Shown: positions 26,820-35,548 of the stretch, piece by piece
How the letters are laid out: each line of letters starts with the position of its first letter
Position numbering within the stretch: position 1 is the stretch's first letter
NCBI GenBank assembly: GCA_038237225.1
Contig: JBBRYX010000001.1
Coordinates: forward strand, 496,001 to 560,000
Direction of reading: 5' to 3'
Length of the DNA stretch: 64,000 nucleotides
DNA from: DASVUC01 sp038237225
Lineage (GTDB): Bacteria > Planctomycetota > Phycisphaerae > Tepidisphaerales > Tepidisphaeraceae
Notes under the pieces: model-generated
What the model was told of the DNA's origin: nothing
Database searches by the model: none
The model's input: the letters and a program-made list of their open reading frames with translations, nothing else
Program-made: the position numbers and the translations under genes

Positions 26820-27812
26820 ATGCATCATTCGCCGGACAACTCCCCCGCCCCTTGCCCGACCACGCTCGTGCTCACTCAAGCGGGCGGACGCTTTGCGAAT
26901 CAGTTAATGGTGTTCGGGCATCTGATCGGGCTTGCCGAAGAGCACCCGGAGGTGCGGATCGTGAATATGTCGTTTTGGAGGTTCGCCGAGCTCTCTGCCG
27001 GAACGAATGACAATCCACTCTGCAAATATCCAAAGCCCAGGATCGGACGGCGAGCCGATAGGATCCCCACAACGCTTTTGGGCCTGGCGCGTTTCATGCC
27101 TGCTTTGGCCAATCGCGGGATTCGCCATTTCGGGCCTCCCCTTCTGCATCAAGTGGTGCCGGGGCACTCGGTGGTCGTTCCCGAGCAAGAGCCCTGGAAG
27201 TTGGGGAGTGAGATTTTTCTCAGCCGGATTCGAGGCCACAAGAGAGTGATGCTGTCGGGCTGGCGGCTGCGCGACTGGGACCTGTTCGCGAAGCATCAGG
27301 ATGCGATCCGCGATTTTCTGAAACCGGCGCCGCGATTCTATGAGATCGCCAACCCGTTCATCGCGAGGCTGCGCAAGAAGCACAACCCGCTCATCGGTTT
27401 GCTGATTCGACAAACGGATTATCGGAAGTGGGAAGATGGAAAATTTTTCATGTCGACCGAGCGGTATCGGTCGTGCCTGGGAAACCTGCGCGAACGCTTC
27501 GGACCGAATGCCGGGTTTATTCTGGGCGCCGATGAACCCCAACCCGCGAATGCGTTTGAGGGTTTACCTTTTTATTGGGCTACCGGCGCCGCCGGCCAGA
27601 GCGGGCACTACATGGAGACCTTTGCCGAGTTAAGCCTATGTGATTATGTTGTCTCCGTCCCCAGCACGTTCTCCGCGTGGGCGGCATTTTTCGGACGAAA
27701 ACCACTTTTGGCGATCAATCCATCAGACGATAATTGGATTAGCGCTCCCGCTTTCGCTGACAACCTGTTGGACGCGCACAAGGACCCGTTGTTCAGCGCC
27801 GCTGTCAATTGA
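26820..27812 (+). CDS. GT11-like (alpha-1,2-fucosyltransferase-type) glycosyltransferase
   Basis: A 330-residue protein from ATG 26820. QAGGRFANQLMVFGHLIGLA near the start resembles the GGRLGNQLFQYA motif of GT11; LLIRQTDYRKWEDGKFFMS resembles the H-x-R-R-x-D-Y region (here I-R-Q-T-D-Y); FILGADEP and YVVSVPSTFSAWAAFFG match the later motifs that bind the GDP-sugar. The key arginine of the H-x-R motif is kept while its second R is Q. Likely transfers a deoxyhexose during surface glycan assembly. Confidence 0.65.
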   Translation: MHHSPDNSPAPCPTTLVLTQAGGRFANQLMVFGHLIGLAEEHPEVRIVNMSFWRFAELSAGTNDNPLCKYPKPRIGRRADRIPTTLLGLARFMPALANRGIRHFGPPLLHQVVPGHSVVVPEQEPWKLGSEIFLSRIRGHKRVMLSGWRLRDWDLFAKHQDAIRDFLKPAPRFYEIANPFIARLRKKHNPLIGLLIRQTDYRKWEDGKFFMSTERYRSCLGNLRERFGPNAGFILGADEPQPANAFEGLPFYWATGAAGQSGHYMETFAELSLCDYVVSVPSTFSAWAAFFGRKPLLAINPSDDNWISAPAFADNLLDAHKDPLFSAAVN

Positions 27813-27831
27813 TGTTGGATAGGTGAAGAAG

Positions 27832-28881
27832 ATGCCAAAGCTGCTTGTTACCGGCTCGTCCGGTTTGATCGGTTCCGAAGTCGTCAGCTATTTCTGCCGC
27901 CAGGGATTTGACGTCCATGGGGTCGACAACAACATGCGCGCTGATTTCTTCGGCCCGCAGGGCGACACCCGCTGGAACCAGGAGCGCCTGCTCGCGGACT
28001 TCAAGAACTTTTCTCACCACGAACTCGACATCCGCGTCCGCAGCGCGGTGCTGGAGTTGATCGGTCAGCTCAAACCCGACCTGCTCGTCCATGCCGCCGC
28101 TCAGCCCAGCCACGATCTGGCGGCCTCGCGACCCTTCGACGACTTCGACGTCAATGCCAACGGCACCCTGAACCTCCTCGAAGCCGTCCGCCAAACCCGC
28201 CCGGAAACGGTGTTCTGCTACATGAGCACCAACAAGGTGTACGGGGATCGCCCGAACACCATCAAGCTGAAAGAGCTCGAAACCCGCTGGGAATACGATG
28301 ATCCCAGGTATGCCAACGGCATCACCGAAGAGATGTCCATCGATCAATCCAAGCATAGCGTCTTCGGCGCCTCCAAATGCGCGGCCGATATCATGGTTCA
28401 GGAATACGGCCGCTACTTCGACATCCGATCCTGCTGCCTCCGCGGCGGCTGCCTGACCGGCCCGAACCATTCCGGCGTCGAGCTTCACGGATTTCTCAGC
28501 TACCTGATCAAGTGCAACCTCACCGAAAAGCTCTACAAGATCTACGGCTACAAGGGCAAACAAGTCCGCGACAACATCCACTCGCTCGACGTCGCCCGAT
28601 TCATTCACTCGTTTTGGAAAAACCCGCGCATCGCCGAGGTCTACAACATCGGCGGCGGCCGCAATAACAGTTGCTCGATCCTCGAAGCGTTTGATCGTGC
28701 CGCCCAGCTTTCCGGGAAGAAGATGAAGTACGAGTACGTCGATCAGAACCGCGCCGGCGACCATATCTGCTACATCAGCGACCTTTCCAAGATGCGCAAA
28801 CACTACCCCGACTGGGACATCACCAAGTCCCTCGACGACACGTTCAAAGAAATCGTCGCCAACTGGCGCAACCGCGGCTAA
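27832..28881 (+). CDS. NAD-dependent sugar-nucleotide epimerase (CDP-paratose epimerase-like)
   Basis: A 349-residue extended SDR. ATG 27832 is preferred because AGGTGAAG just before it is a good ribosome site; the GTG at 27823 lies within that site. Motifs: TGSSGLIG (7-14) for NAD, MSTNKVYGD (131-139), SVFGASK (K182) where the usual catalytic Tyr is Phe178, and KQVRDNIHSLDVA. The overall pattern resembles CDP-paratose/tyvelose 2-epimerases. It follows the GT11-like gene by 19 bases. Confidence 0.82.
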   Translation: MPKLLVTGSSGLIGSEVVSYFCRQGFDVHGVDNNMRADFFGPQGDTRWNQERLLADFKNFSHHELDIRVRSAVLELIGQLKPDLLVHAAAQPSHDLAASRPFDDFDVNANGTLNLLEAVRQTRPETVFCYMSTNKVYGDRPNTIKLKELETRWEYDDPRYANGITEEMSIDQSKHSVFGASKCAADIMVQEYGRYFDIRSCCLRGGCLTGPNHSGVELHGFLSYLIKCNLTEKLYKIYGYKGKQVRDNIHSLDVARFIHSFWKNPRIAEVYNIGGGRNNSCSILEAFDRAAQLSGKKMKYEYVDQNRAGDHICYISDLSKMRKHYPDWDITKSLDDTFKEIVANWRNRG

Positions 28882-28885
28882 TCAT

Positions 28886-28949
28886 GCGTGGCATGGGCGT
28901 CTCGCCCATGCGCCTTGGACAAGCATGGGCAGAAACGCCCATGCCACGC
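28886..28949. repeat. Palindromic repeat, copy 1 of the GGCATGGGCG family
   Basis: Outer arms 28886-28900 and 28935-28949 are perfect complements (GCGTGGCATGGGCGT), with the inner text also palindromic (CATGGGCG...CGCCCATG). It lies just upstream of the next gene, and a mis-chosen start at 28888 would translate it as part of the protein. Confidence 0.9.
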
Positions 28950-28962
28950 TGGAACACTGTCG

Positions 28963-30216
28963 ATGAATAGGACGGCGGCCGTAGCGCTGACTTTGGCTGT
29001 ACTCGTCGGCATTACCCTGCGCCTCATCTTTCCTTACGACATCGAATACAAAACCGACGAACGCTACATGATGGACCGAGTCCGTCACGTCGGCGTCGAT
29101 GAACCGTGGCCCGCGCTGGGTATGCCTTCCAGCGCCGAGGTCCGCAACCCCGGTATGAGCGTCTGGGTCTTCATCGCGCTCGGCCGCGTCTTTCACGCCA
29201 CCGATCCCGTCGGATTAGCCCGCGCCGCCCAACTCCTGAACATCCTCGCCATCCTCGGCCTCCTCGCCTTCACATTACGCATCGTGCCGAACGAGGAGCG
29301 CGAGCCTTGGCTCTGGGCCGTCGCGCTGGTCAGCGTCAATCCCATGGCCATCCTCCTGCACCGAAAAATCTGGGCGCAATGCGTCACGCCCATCTTCGGC
29401 CTGGTCGTATGGATCGGATGGTGGAAGCGCGGCACACGCTGGGGCGCCGCCTTATGGGGCATTGCCGGCGCCTTCATTGGCCAAGTTCACATGAGCGGGT
29501 TTTACTTCGCGCTGGCGCTGGTACTTTGGACGCTAATCTTCGCCCGAAAATCCGTTCAATGGACATGGTGGCTTGGCGCCTCAGTCGTCGGCGCGATTCC
29601 TTTGTTCCCCTGGCTCCACCATGTTCTGACGAGCCCCAGGATCCCAAAACGCGGCTGGCGGCCGGAGCAATTGCCGGGGGCAAAATTTAGCGGCGTCTGG
29701 GCCGCCGAGGCGCTGGGGATTGATCAGCGCTGGATTATGGGTTCTATCGATTATTGGGACTTCCTCACCTTCCCGGTGATCGCCGGTCACGCAACCTATC
29801 TCGCCGCGATGGCAACAGCGCTACTTCTGGCAGCGGGATTTTCCATCGTCGTCTTCGCGATGATTCGGCTGTTCAAAAGTGCAAGAGGCGCGTGGCGCAA
29901 GTTTCATGTCACGGACTCGCAAAGCGCGCTCGCGCTGGCGGCTTGCTTCTTCGGCTACGGTATCATCGCGGCAATCATCCCCTTCGGTTTCTCCCGAACC
30001 TACACGCTGGTCACCTTCCCGATGGTTTACCTGAGCCTGCCCGCACTGCTCCTCGGGTGGCGGCGGACGTCTGGTCTGATAACTCAGCGCCGGGCCCTGC
30101 TCGCTGGAATCGCCGTCTGCCAATTCATCCTCGCCGCGACTTTTCTGTGGTATGTTCATGTACACGGTGGCACCCCCCACGGCCAATACGGCACCGCGTA
30201 CGGCCACCAGCGCTGA
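28963..30216 (+). CDS. Multi-pass membrane protein, glycosyltransferase-C-like
   Basis: A 417-residue protein from ATG 28963. A short N-terminal helix is followed by YDIEYKTDERYMMDR, a luminal loop with acidic pair, then about nine more helices. This resembles ArnT/GT39-type integral membrane transferases that use lipid-linked sugars, but no signature is decisive. It lies in the polysaccharide locus between the epimerase and the polymerase/ligase. Confidence 0.6.
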   Translation: MNRTAAVALTLAVLVGITLRLIFPYDIEYKTDERYMMDRVRHVGVDEPWPALGMPSSAEVRNPGMSVWVFIALGRVFHATDPVGLARAAQLLNILAILGLLAFTLRIVPNEEREPWLWAVALVSVNPMAILLHRKIWAQCVTPIFGLVVWIGWWKRGTRWGAALWGIAGAFIGQVHMSGFYFALALVLWTLIFARKSVQWTWWLGASVVGAIPLFPWLHHVLTSPRIPKRGWRPEQLPGAKFSGVWAAEALGIDQRWIMGSIDYWDFLTFPVIAGHATYLAAMATALLLAAGFSIVVFAMIRLFKSARGAWRKFHVTDSQSALALAACFFGYGIIAAIIPFGFSRTYTLVTFPMVYLSLPALLLGWRRTSGLITQRRALLAGIAVCQFILAATFLWYVHVHGGTPHGQYGTAYGHQR

Positions 30217-30278
30217 ATTACTGAACTCCGTCGCCGTTTTGAACGAATGACTGTACCACGCTCAAGTAGCAGATCTCT

Positions 30279-31667
30279 ATGAATTCCCTTCAAGTCCAGA
30301 TACAGAACTTCGTCGATGCTTTACTCCAGCCCGTCGGTCTTATCGGGTTGTGCGTCCTTCTATTCGTCATCGTCGCGCTCCTCGCCTTCCCCCACTTGAA
30401 ATGGTGGATCCTGGCGTTCCTCACATTCGTTTCGTCCCTGGCGTATTCCGGCGTCGGCGGGCTGCATTTGCTTCAGCCGCTGGATACGTTCCGCCTGTTC
30501 AGCAGACCCATCGTCACCCTCCTTCTGGTGGTGCTGTTGATTCCGCTATTCAGAAGCGGACGCGGCTGGCGAACCCGCCTTGTTCTGCCGGGGTTGATGA
30601 TCTTCTACGGTTTCCAGCTGCTGATCTCCGTCCGATTTCTGGTCTGGGATCACGACTTCTTCCGTGGCTATTTCGGCATCCTGAGCTACAGCGTCATCTT
30701 CCTGGTCTGCGGGCTAGGTGTCTCGCGATGGCTCCAGTCGCTTGAGGACGCGAAGAGCGCGGTTCGCACGATCCTCCTGGCGGGGATGATTTTCAGCCTG
30801 GCCGGCGTCGCGCAATATGCGGTCGAGCCGAGCTCCGTTTCCTGGGCTGGGCGGTTTTTAGGTGTCTCCGGAAACGCCAACCACGCGGGCGTGCTTCTGG
30901 GGCTCTGCATCCCACCGACTGTATTCGAGGTCATCACGAGTCGCCGCCGGTTGCTCTGGCGCCTTATTCTGGGCGCGCTAGTGGGCGTGATGGTGGTGTT
31001 GCTCGTCTGGACCGGATCGCGCACCGGTTTCGTAACGGGACTGGTCGGCACGATGGTCCTCTTCCGGCTTCGAGTCGGCCGATTGGCGCTCGCCTTGATT
31101 GTCTGCGGCGCCTTTGTTTACTTGATGATGTCAATCTTCGTCGAGGCCCAGGCAAACGCCTCGCGACTCGTTGCTCTGGATGACACGCGCAGCGTTCAGT
31201 GGCGCTCGATGTTCGACGACTTCCTCAACAATCCGCTGTTCGGCGCCAGCGCTCTCGAGTCGAAGTGGTCGGAGAACTCATACCTCCTGATCGCAGCACG
31301 AACCGGGCTCCTGGGGCTGATTCCTTTCAGCTTCGCGTTCGGACTGGTGGTGCTCGCGATGGTGCGGCTCCAGCGGCTCCGCAAGTTCCTGGGTGCCGAC
31401 GCACTTCTTGCGGATCTGGTGACCGGCGGCCTCCTCTCCGTGGGCACCGGTGCGATGTTGGAAGGGTTCCTGCTCGGTACTTACAGCTTTCCGATTTTCA
31501 CGCTGATGATCTATCTGGCGCTGCTCGCATTTCTGATCGATTACTGCGGCGCACTCCAGCGGCAGCAACTCGAGCAGGGGCAATTGCAGGATGAAGAATG
31601 GTACGAGGGAGCGGAGATCGACCAGCAGGCTGCCTACACCCCCGCCGGCCGCGAACAGTGGCAGTAG
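30279..31667 (+). CDS. O-antigen ligase/polymerase-like membrane protein
   Basis: A 462-residue polytopic protein with about 11 helices. GNANHAGVLLGLCIP and WTGSRTGFVTGLVG match motifs of the O-antigen ligase (WaaL/Wzy_C) family, and a long periplasmic loop follows (~270-340, ASRLVALDDTRSVQWRSMFD). It probably polymerises or ligates the repeating units made by the surrounding transferases. The C-terminal ~40 residues are acidic and cytoplasmic. It converges with the next gene. Confidence 0.8.
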   Translation: MNSLQVQIQNFVDALLQPVGLIGLCVLLFVIVALLAFPHLKWWILAFLTFVSSLAYSGVGGLHLLQPLDTFRLFSRPIVTLLLVVLLIPLFRSGRGWRTRLVLPGLMIFYGFQLLISVRFLVWDHDFFRGYFGILSYSVIFLVCGLGVSRWLQSLEDAKSAVRTILLAGMIFSLAGVAQYAVEPSSVSWAGRFLGVSGNANHAGVLLGLCIPPTVFEVITSRRRLLWRLILGALVGVMVVLLVWTGSRTGFVTGLVGTMVLFRLRVGRLALALIVCGAFVYLMMSIFVEAQANASRLVALDDTRSVQWRSMFDDFLNNPLFGASALESKWSENSYLLIAARTGLLGLIPFSFAFGLVVLAMVRLQRLRKFLGADALLADLVTGGLLSVGTGAMLEGFLLGTYSFPIFTLMIYLALLAFLIDYCGALQRQQLEQGQLQDEEWYEGAEIDQQAAYTPAGREQWQ

Positions 31668-31671
31668 TCGA

Positions 31672-32880
31672 TCAGATCACTCGGCAGAACTGAAGCGCGC
31701 TGCGGAGCCCCTGGATTGGATCTCCGCGTCGTCGCCAATCCTCCAGCACGGCCGCCGAACCTGCTTTTTGCAAGTCAATTCGATCGGGGTGAGAGACATC
31801 CAGCATTGCTTCTGTCAATGCCGCCAGATTTCCCGGGGGAACCATCCGGCCATTGATCCCATCGCGGACCAGCTCGTGCGATGCCCCGACAACGTCGCTT
31901 GAAATGATGGCAAGCCCCGCCGCGGCGGCTTCATTGATCACGACTGCCCAGGGTTCAAAGTCGCTCGGAAGAACCATGCAGTCCGATAGCCGGTACAGCG
32001 CGCTGATGTCTGCTTGATCCCGCAGAAACCCGGTCCAGATCACACGGTGCTTCAGACGTTCCGGAACCCGCCGAACCATCTCCTCTCGCAGATCGCCGTC
32101 ACCCACCATGACAAGATCCCAATCCGGCCGCGGATCCGCTACAGCCGCGAAAGCATCAATCACGAGATCCGGGCGCTTCACGTGAACCATTCGAGCGCTA
32201 AAGACAAACCGCCGGCGCTCGCGCGGAAGCGAGTACTTCTGCCGAATGCTTTCGATGAAGTCGGCGGGGAGATTGGTAATAAGCTTGTAGTCCGGCTCAT
32301 AGGGGGAATAGAAGATGCGGTCCTTTGCCGCGCCATACTTTTCGAAGTAAGCCGCGCCGCAGGATCCGCAGGGCATCGTGCCGGTGCACGCTGCAACAAC
32401 CCGGCCCACGATGAGCTTTTTGATCCGCGCCTTGATGCCGGTCGCAGTATCTCCGTGAATGTTGCTGTCGCCCCACAGGAACAGCGGAACCTTGTGCCGA
32501 TGACACCAGCGAATGATCCGCACCCGCCCCGCATCGTTGTATCCCACCATGACGACCGCCCGGACGTCGTGTTCGATGAGCCATTGAATGATCTGTCCGC
32601 CCTTGGCCCACTCCGAGAGTGCATAGCGGGCGGAATTCTGCCGAAGAACCGTGTGACCCTTCCCAAACGAGATCGCGTTGATCTCCGGCGGAGCCACAAA
32701 TTCCCACCGATCGCCCGTGGTTTCATGCGTGCAGATCGTCCAGAGCGTGATCTCATCCGCCATCTCGCGCGCGATCCGCTGATGCGCGTGAACCCGATAC
32801 GGCGGCAGCGAATTGCACACAAACGCCACGTCAGGACGCGCGGTCTTCGTGGCACCCGGAATGGAAGCGGCAATCGACAT
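31672..32880 (-). CDS. GT4 family glycosyltransferase
   Basis: A 402-residue GT-B enzyme from ATG 32880. C-terminal signatures: RRFVFSARMVHVKRPDLVIDAF (start of the nucleotide-sugar domain), LVMVGDGDL, VIWTGFL and the E-x7-E motif in FEPWAVVINEAAAAG. The N-terminal domain lacks the usual G-G-x-x loop; it reads CNSLPPYRVHAHQRIA. It faces the O-antigen ligase gene tail to tail. Sugar unknown. Confidence 0.88.
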   Translation of the reverse strand: MSIAASIPGATKTARPDVAFVCNSLPPYRVHAHQRIAREMADEITLWTICTHETTGDRWEFVAPPEINAISFGKGHTVLRQNSARYALSEWAKGGQIIQWLIEHDVRAVVMVGYNDAGRVRIIRWCHRHKVPLFLWGDSNIHGDTATGIKARIKKLIVGRVVAACTGTMPCGSCGAAYFEKYGAAKDRIFYSPYEPDYKLITNLPADFIESIRQKYSLPRERRRFVFSARMVHVKRPDLVIDAFAAVADPRPDWDLVMVGDGDLREEMVRRVPERLKHRVIWTGFLRDQADISALYRLSDCMVLPSDFEPWAVVINEAAAAGLAIISSDVVGASHELVRDGINGRMVPPGNLAALTEAMLDVSHPDRIDLQKAGSAAVLEDWRRRGDPIQGLRSALQFCRVI

Positions 32881-33002
32881 TCTGTAAACGGTGGACCCAG
32901 GGAGAGCAGAAGCCCTCCCCAACATTCGTATACGTTGTGATGCGGACATTCAACCGGACGCAAATTGATCCCAAGCGCGGCCTAGCAATCGCATGAACGC
33001 GC

Positions 33003-33104
33003 TTTGTAGTGGCGACGCCTGCGTCGCGGTCGACGCGGAGCGTCGAATTTGCGGGTTAGTTCGCAGCTGCGCCGCGATCGCGACGCAGGCGTCGGATCTA
33101 CAAA
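33003..33104. repeat. 102-bp inverted-repeat element (TTTGTAG...CTACAAA)
   Basis: The ends are TTTGTAG (33003-33009) and CTACAAA (33098-33104). Inside them, GACGCCTGCGTCGCG at 33014-33028 pairs perfectly with 33079-33093. A half copy lies at 6194-6216. It sits in the 266-base gap between two minus-strand glycosyltransferase genes. Confidence 0.85.
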
Positions 33105-33146
33105 AGAGCAGGGGCGTCCACAGGCTATAGCCCTGCCATGCTCGGC

Positions 33147-34307
33147 CTACGAAGCCCATGCCGCGAGCGCGAGATTGTTATAAACCTCACCCCATCGGGC
33201 GGCGATGTGGTCCCAGTCATAATGGGTGAAAACGAAATCTCGCGCCTTTTGCATCGCGGACGTCCGCAGCACTTCATCAGTCATCCATCGATCGATGGCC
33301 CTGGCCAGCGCCGCAACATCCAGCGCCACGACACCGCCCACGCCGGCTGCCGTGACCTCCTGATGAATGTTCACCTGATCAGAAATCACCACCGGGCACT
33401 TCGCCGCCAGCGCTTCAATCACCGCGATCCCGAAATTCTCTTGCCGGCTCGGCAGCACAAACAGATCCGCATCCACCAGCGCTTCCAGCCGCTCCCGCCC
33501 GTGCAGCATTCCCGTGAACAGCACGCGATCCGAAATATGGTGCTCCTGCGCCATCGACTTCAGTCGATCGGTGTACTGGTCTCTGTCCGGGCCCGCGATC
33601 ACCAGCATCGTGTTCGCCAGTTTCGCCTGCGCGAACGCCGGGATCAGGAGATCCAGCCCCTTCTTGAAATGCACCCGGCTCAGGAACAACACAATTCTCT
33701 GCCCCGCGAGGCAGGGATAGCGCTTTTGAAATTCCCCCCGCGGCGGCAGCTTGGCAAATTCCTCAGGCTGAATCCCGTTCGGGATCACAATGGATTCTGC
33801 CGTCAGGTTCAGCGGACTTGTCCGATCACGTTCGGTCTTGCTCGTAAAATGAATCAGCGAGGCGCGGTTCAAAGCCCAGCGGAATCGCAGTTCCAGAAAC
33901 AGCCGCTTCAGCAAACGGTTCTGCGACAAGCTCCATGGATCGAGCATTCCGCAGGGTCGAAAGATGTAGGGAACCCGCGCGTCCGCCGCCGCCACCGCGG
34001 CCTCATACTGAACCTGTTCCCACAGCGCATGAATATGCACCACCTCCGCCTCGGCGACCGCATCGTGAACGATCGCCCCAATCGCGTGATGCCGGCGAAA
34101 TCGCCCCTGCGTCGGCCCCGCCAAATCCACAGTCACACCCGCATCCCGCAGAACTTCGGCAACCTCCAACTGCTCGTCCATCGCATACGTCGCCAGCACG
34201 CTGACCATCATCCCCGCCCTCTGCTGCGCCAGCGCCAGCCCCGCAAGCGCCACCGTCGGTCCCCCTGCGCGCCTATCGATACTCGAAATCACGTGTAAAA
34301 CCTTCAT
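33147..34307 (-). CDS. GT4 family glycosyltransferase (paralogue A)
   Basis: A 386-residue GT-B enzyme from ATG 34307. N-terminus MKVLHVISSIDRRAGGPTVA with the G-G acceptor/donor loop, HIHALWE, and in the C-terminal domain RIVLFLSRVHFKKGLDLLI, VIAGPD, FTGML and the E-x7-E motif (ENFGIAVIEAL). It is closely similar to the genes at 34310 and 36747. Its start is two bases from the stop of the upstream paralogue, so the pair is one transcript. Confidence 0.92.
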   Translation of the reverse strand: MKVLHVISSIDRRAGGPTVALAGLALAQQRAGMMVSVLATYAMDEQLEVAEVLRDAGVTVDLAGPTQGRFRRHHAIGAIVHDAVAEAEVVHIHALWEQVQYEAAVAAADARVPYIFRPCGMLDPWSLSQNRLLKRLFLELRFRWALNRASLIHFTSKTERDRTSPLNLTAESIVIPNGIQPEEFAKLPPRGEFQKRYPCLAGQRIVLFLSRVHFKKGLDLLIPAFAQAKLANTMLVIAGPDRDQYTDRLKSMAQEHHISDRVLFTGMLHGRERLEALVDADLFVLPSRQENFGIAVIEALAAKCPVVISDQVNIHQEVTAAGVGGVVALDVAALARAIDRWMTDEVLRTSAMQKARDFVFTHYDWDHIAARWGEVYNNLALAAWAS

Positions 34308-34309
34308 GC

Positions 34310-35494
34310 CTAACTCTTTATCGGTTGAACACCTCCCCCCGGACAGTGCCGGGCCAGAATCTGCTGGTATTGTTGAACCCAGGTTCGTGCAATGGCATGT
34401 TGATCGAAATGCTCGCGCACCCACGCGCGACCCTTCTCCCCTGCCTCTTGGCGCAGCGTCTTATCGGTCATCCACCGATTCAACTCCCAGGCGATTGCCT
34501 CAACGTCCAGCGGCACAACACCGCCGACGCCGGCTGCGCTAATTTCGCGATGAATGTTCACCTGGTCCGAGATCACCACCGGGCACCCCGACGCCAGTGC
34601 CTCGATCACCACGATTCCGAAATTCTCCTGGTAACTCGGCAACACAAAAAGATTCGCATCCGCCAGCGCCGCCACACGATCCGCCCCGTGAAGCATCCCG
34701 GTAAACACCACGCGATTCGTCAGGTTTTCCTCCCCAATCTGCCGCTCAATCTGCGCCTGATACTCCGGTGCTCCCGGCCCCGCGATCACCAGCACCGCAT
34801 CCTCCAGCCGCGCCTTCGCAAACGCCGGCACCAGCAACTCCAACCCCTTCTTGGGATGCAGCCGGCTCATAAACAGCACAATCCGTCGATCGCCGATTTT
34901 GGAATATCGCGATCGGAACGTTCCCTTCGCAGGTAGATTCTCAAACTCCTCCAGCCGCAAACCATTCGGCACCACGATCGACTCCGCCCGTAATCCCAGC
35001 CGCCGCGCGAGATCACGCTCGATCTCCGATGTGAAATGAATCGCGCTCGCTCGCTCTAAATTCGCGCGAAGCCTCCACATCAGATAAAATCGCTTCACCC
35101 ATTTGCTCTGCTGCAAGCTCCACGGATCCAGCATCCCGTGCGGCGTCACCAGATAAGGCTTCTCCTGCTTGTAAGCCTCTTGCGCCGCCAGGTGCATGAT
35201 CTCTTCCCACAGCGCGTGAATGTGGACGATATCCGCATCCCCAACGAGCGACTGAACCGTCGACGCCAATTCCGGATGTCGCTGGAGCTTCCCCTTGGCA
35301 GGTCCAATCAACTGCACCTTCACGCCCGCCGATCGCAACGTTTCCGCCGCGGTCTTTTCAATTGAGTCAGCGAACGTCGACGCCACCGTCACATCCAATC
35401 CCGCTTGGGCCTGCGGGCTCGCCAGCGTCACCAGGGCGGCGGTCGTTCCGCCCGCCTGCGTGTCGATCGAGGAAATGACGTGAAGAACTCTCAT
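34310..35494 (-). CDS. GT4 family glycosyltransferase (paralogue B)
   Basis: A 394-residue GT-B enzyme starting MRVLHVISSIDTQAGGTTAA, with HIHALWEEIMH, PHGMLDPWSL, RIVLFMSRLHPKKGLELLVP and the E-x7-E motif in ENFGIVVIEAL. It shares almost every block with paralogues A and C, so recent duplication is likely. It leads the two-gene minus-strand unit that includes paralogue A; the ATG at 35494 is the only sensible start. Confidence 0.92.
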   Translation of the reverse strand: MRVLHVISSIDTQAGGTTAALVTLASPQAQAGLDVTVASTFADSIEKTAAETLRSAGVKVQLIGPAKGKLQRHPELASTVQSLVGDADIVHIHALWEEIMHLAAQEAYKQEKPYLVTPHGMLDPWSLQQSKWVKRFYLMWRLRANLERASAIHFTSEIERDLARRLGLRAESIVVPNGLRLEEFENLPAKGTFRSRYSKIGDRRIVLFMSRLHPKKGLELLVPAFAKARLEDAVLVIAGPGAPEYQAQIERQIGEENLTNRVVFTGMLHGADRVAALADANLFVLPSYQENFGIVVIEALASGCPVVISDQVNIHREISAAGVGGVVPLDVEAIAWELNRWMTDKTLRQEAGEKGRAWVREHFDQHAIARTWVQQYQQILARHCPGGGVQPIKS

Positions 35495-35548
35495 TGAAAA
35501 TCACTTTCGTGCGGTCATTATGGTTTGCGATCGCATTCCAACAAGTGC

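Noticed and set aside
28888..28962. Upstream start for the membrane glycosyltransferase-like gene
   Set aside because: It lies in palindromic repeat copy 1; the ATG at 28963 begins directly before the first helix.
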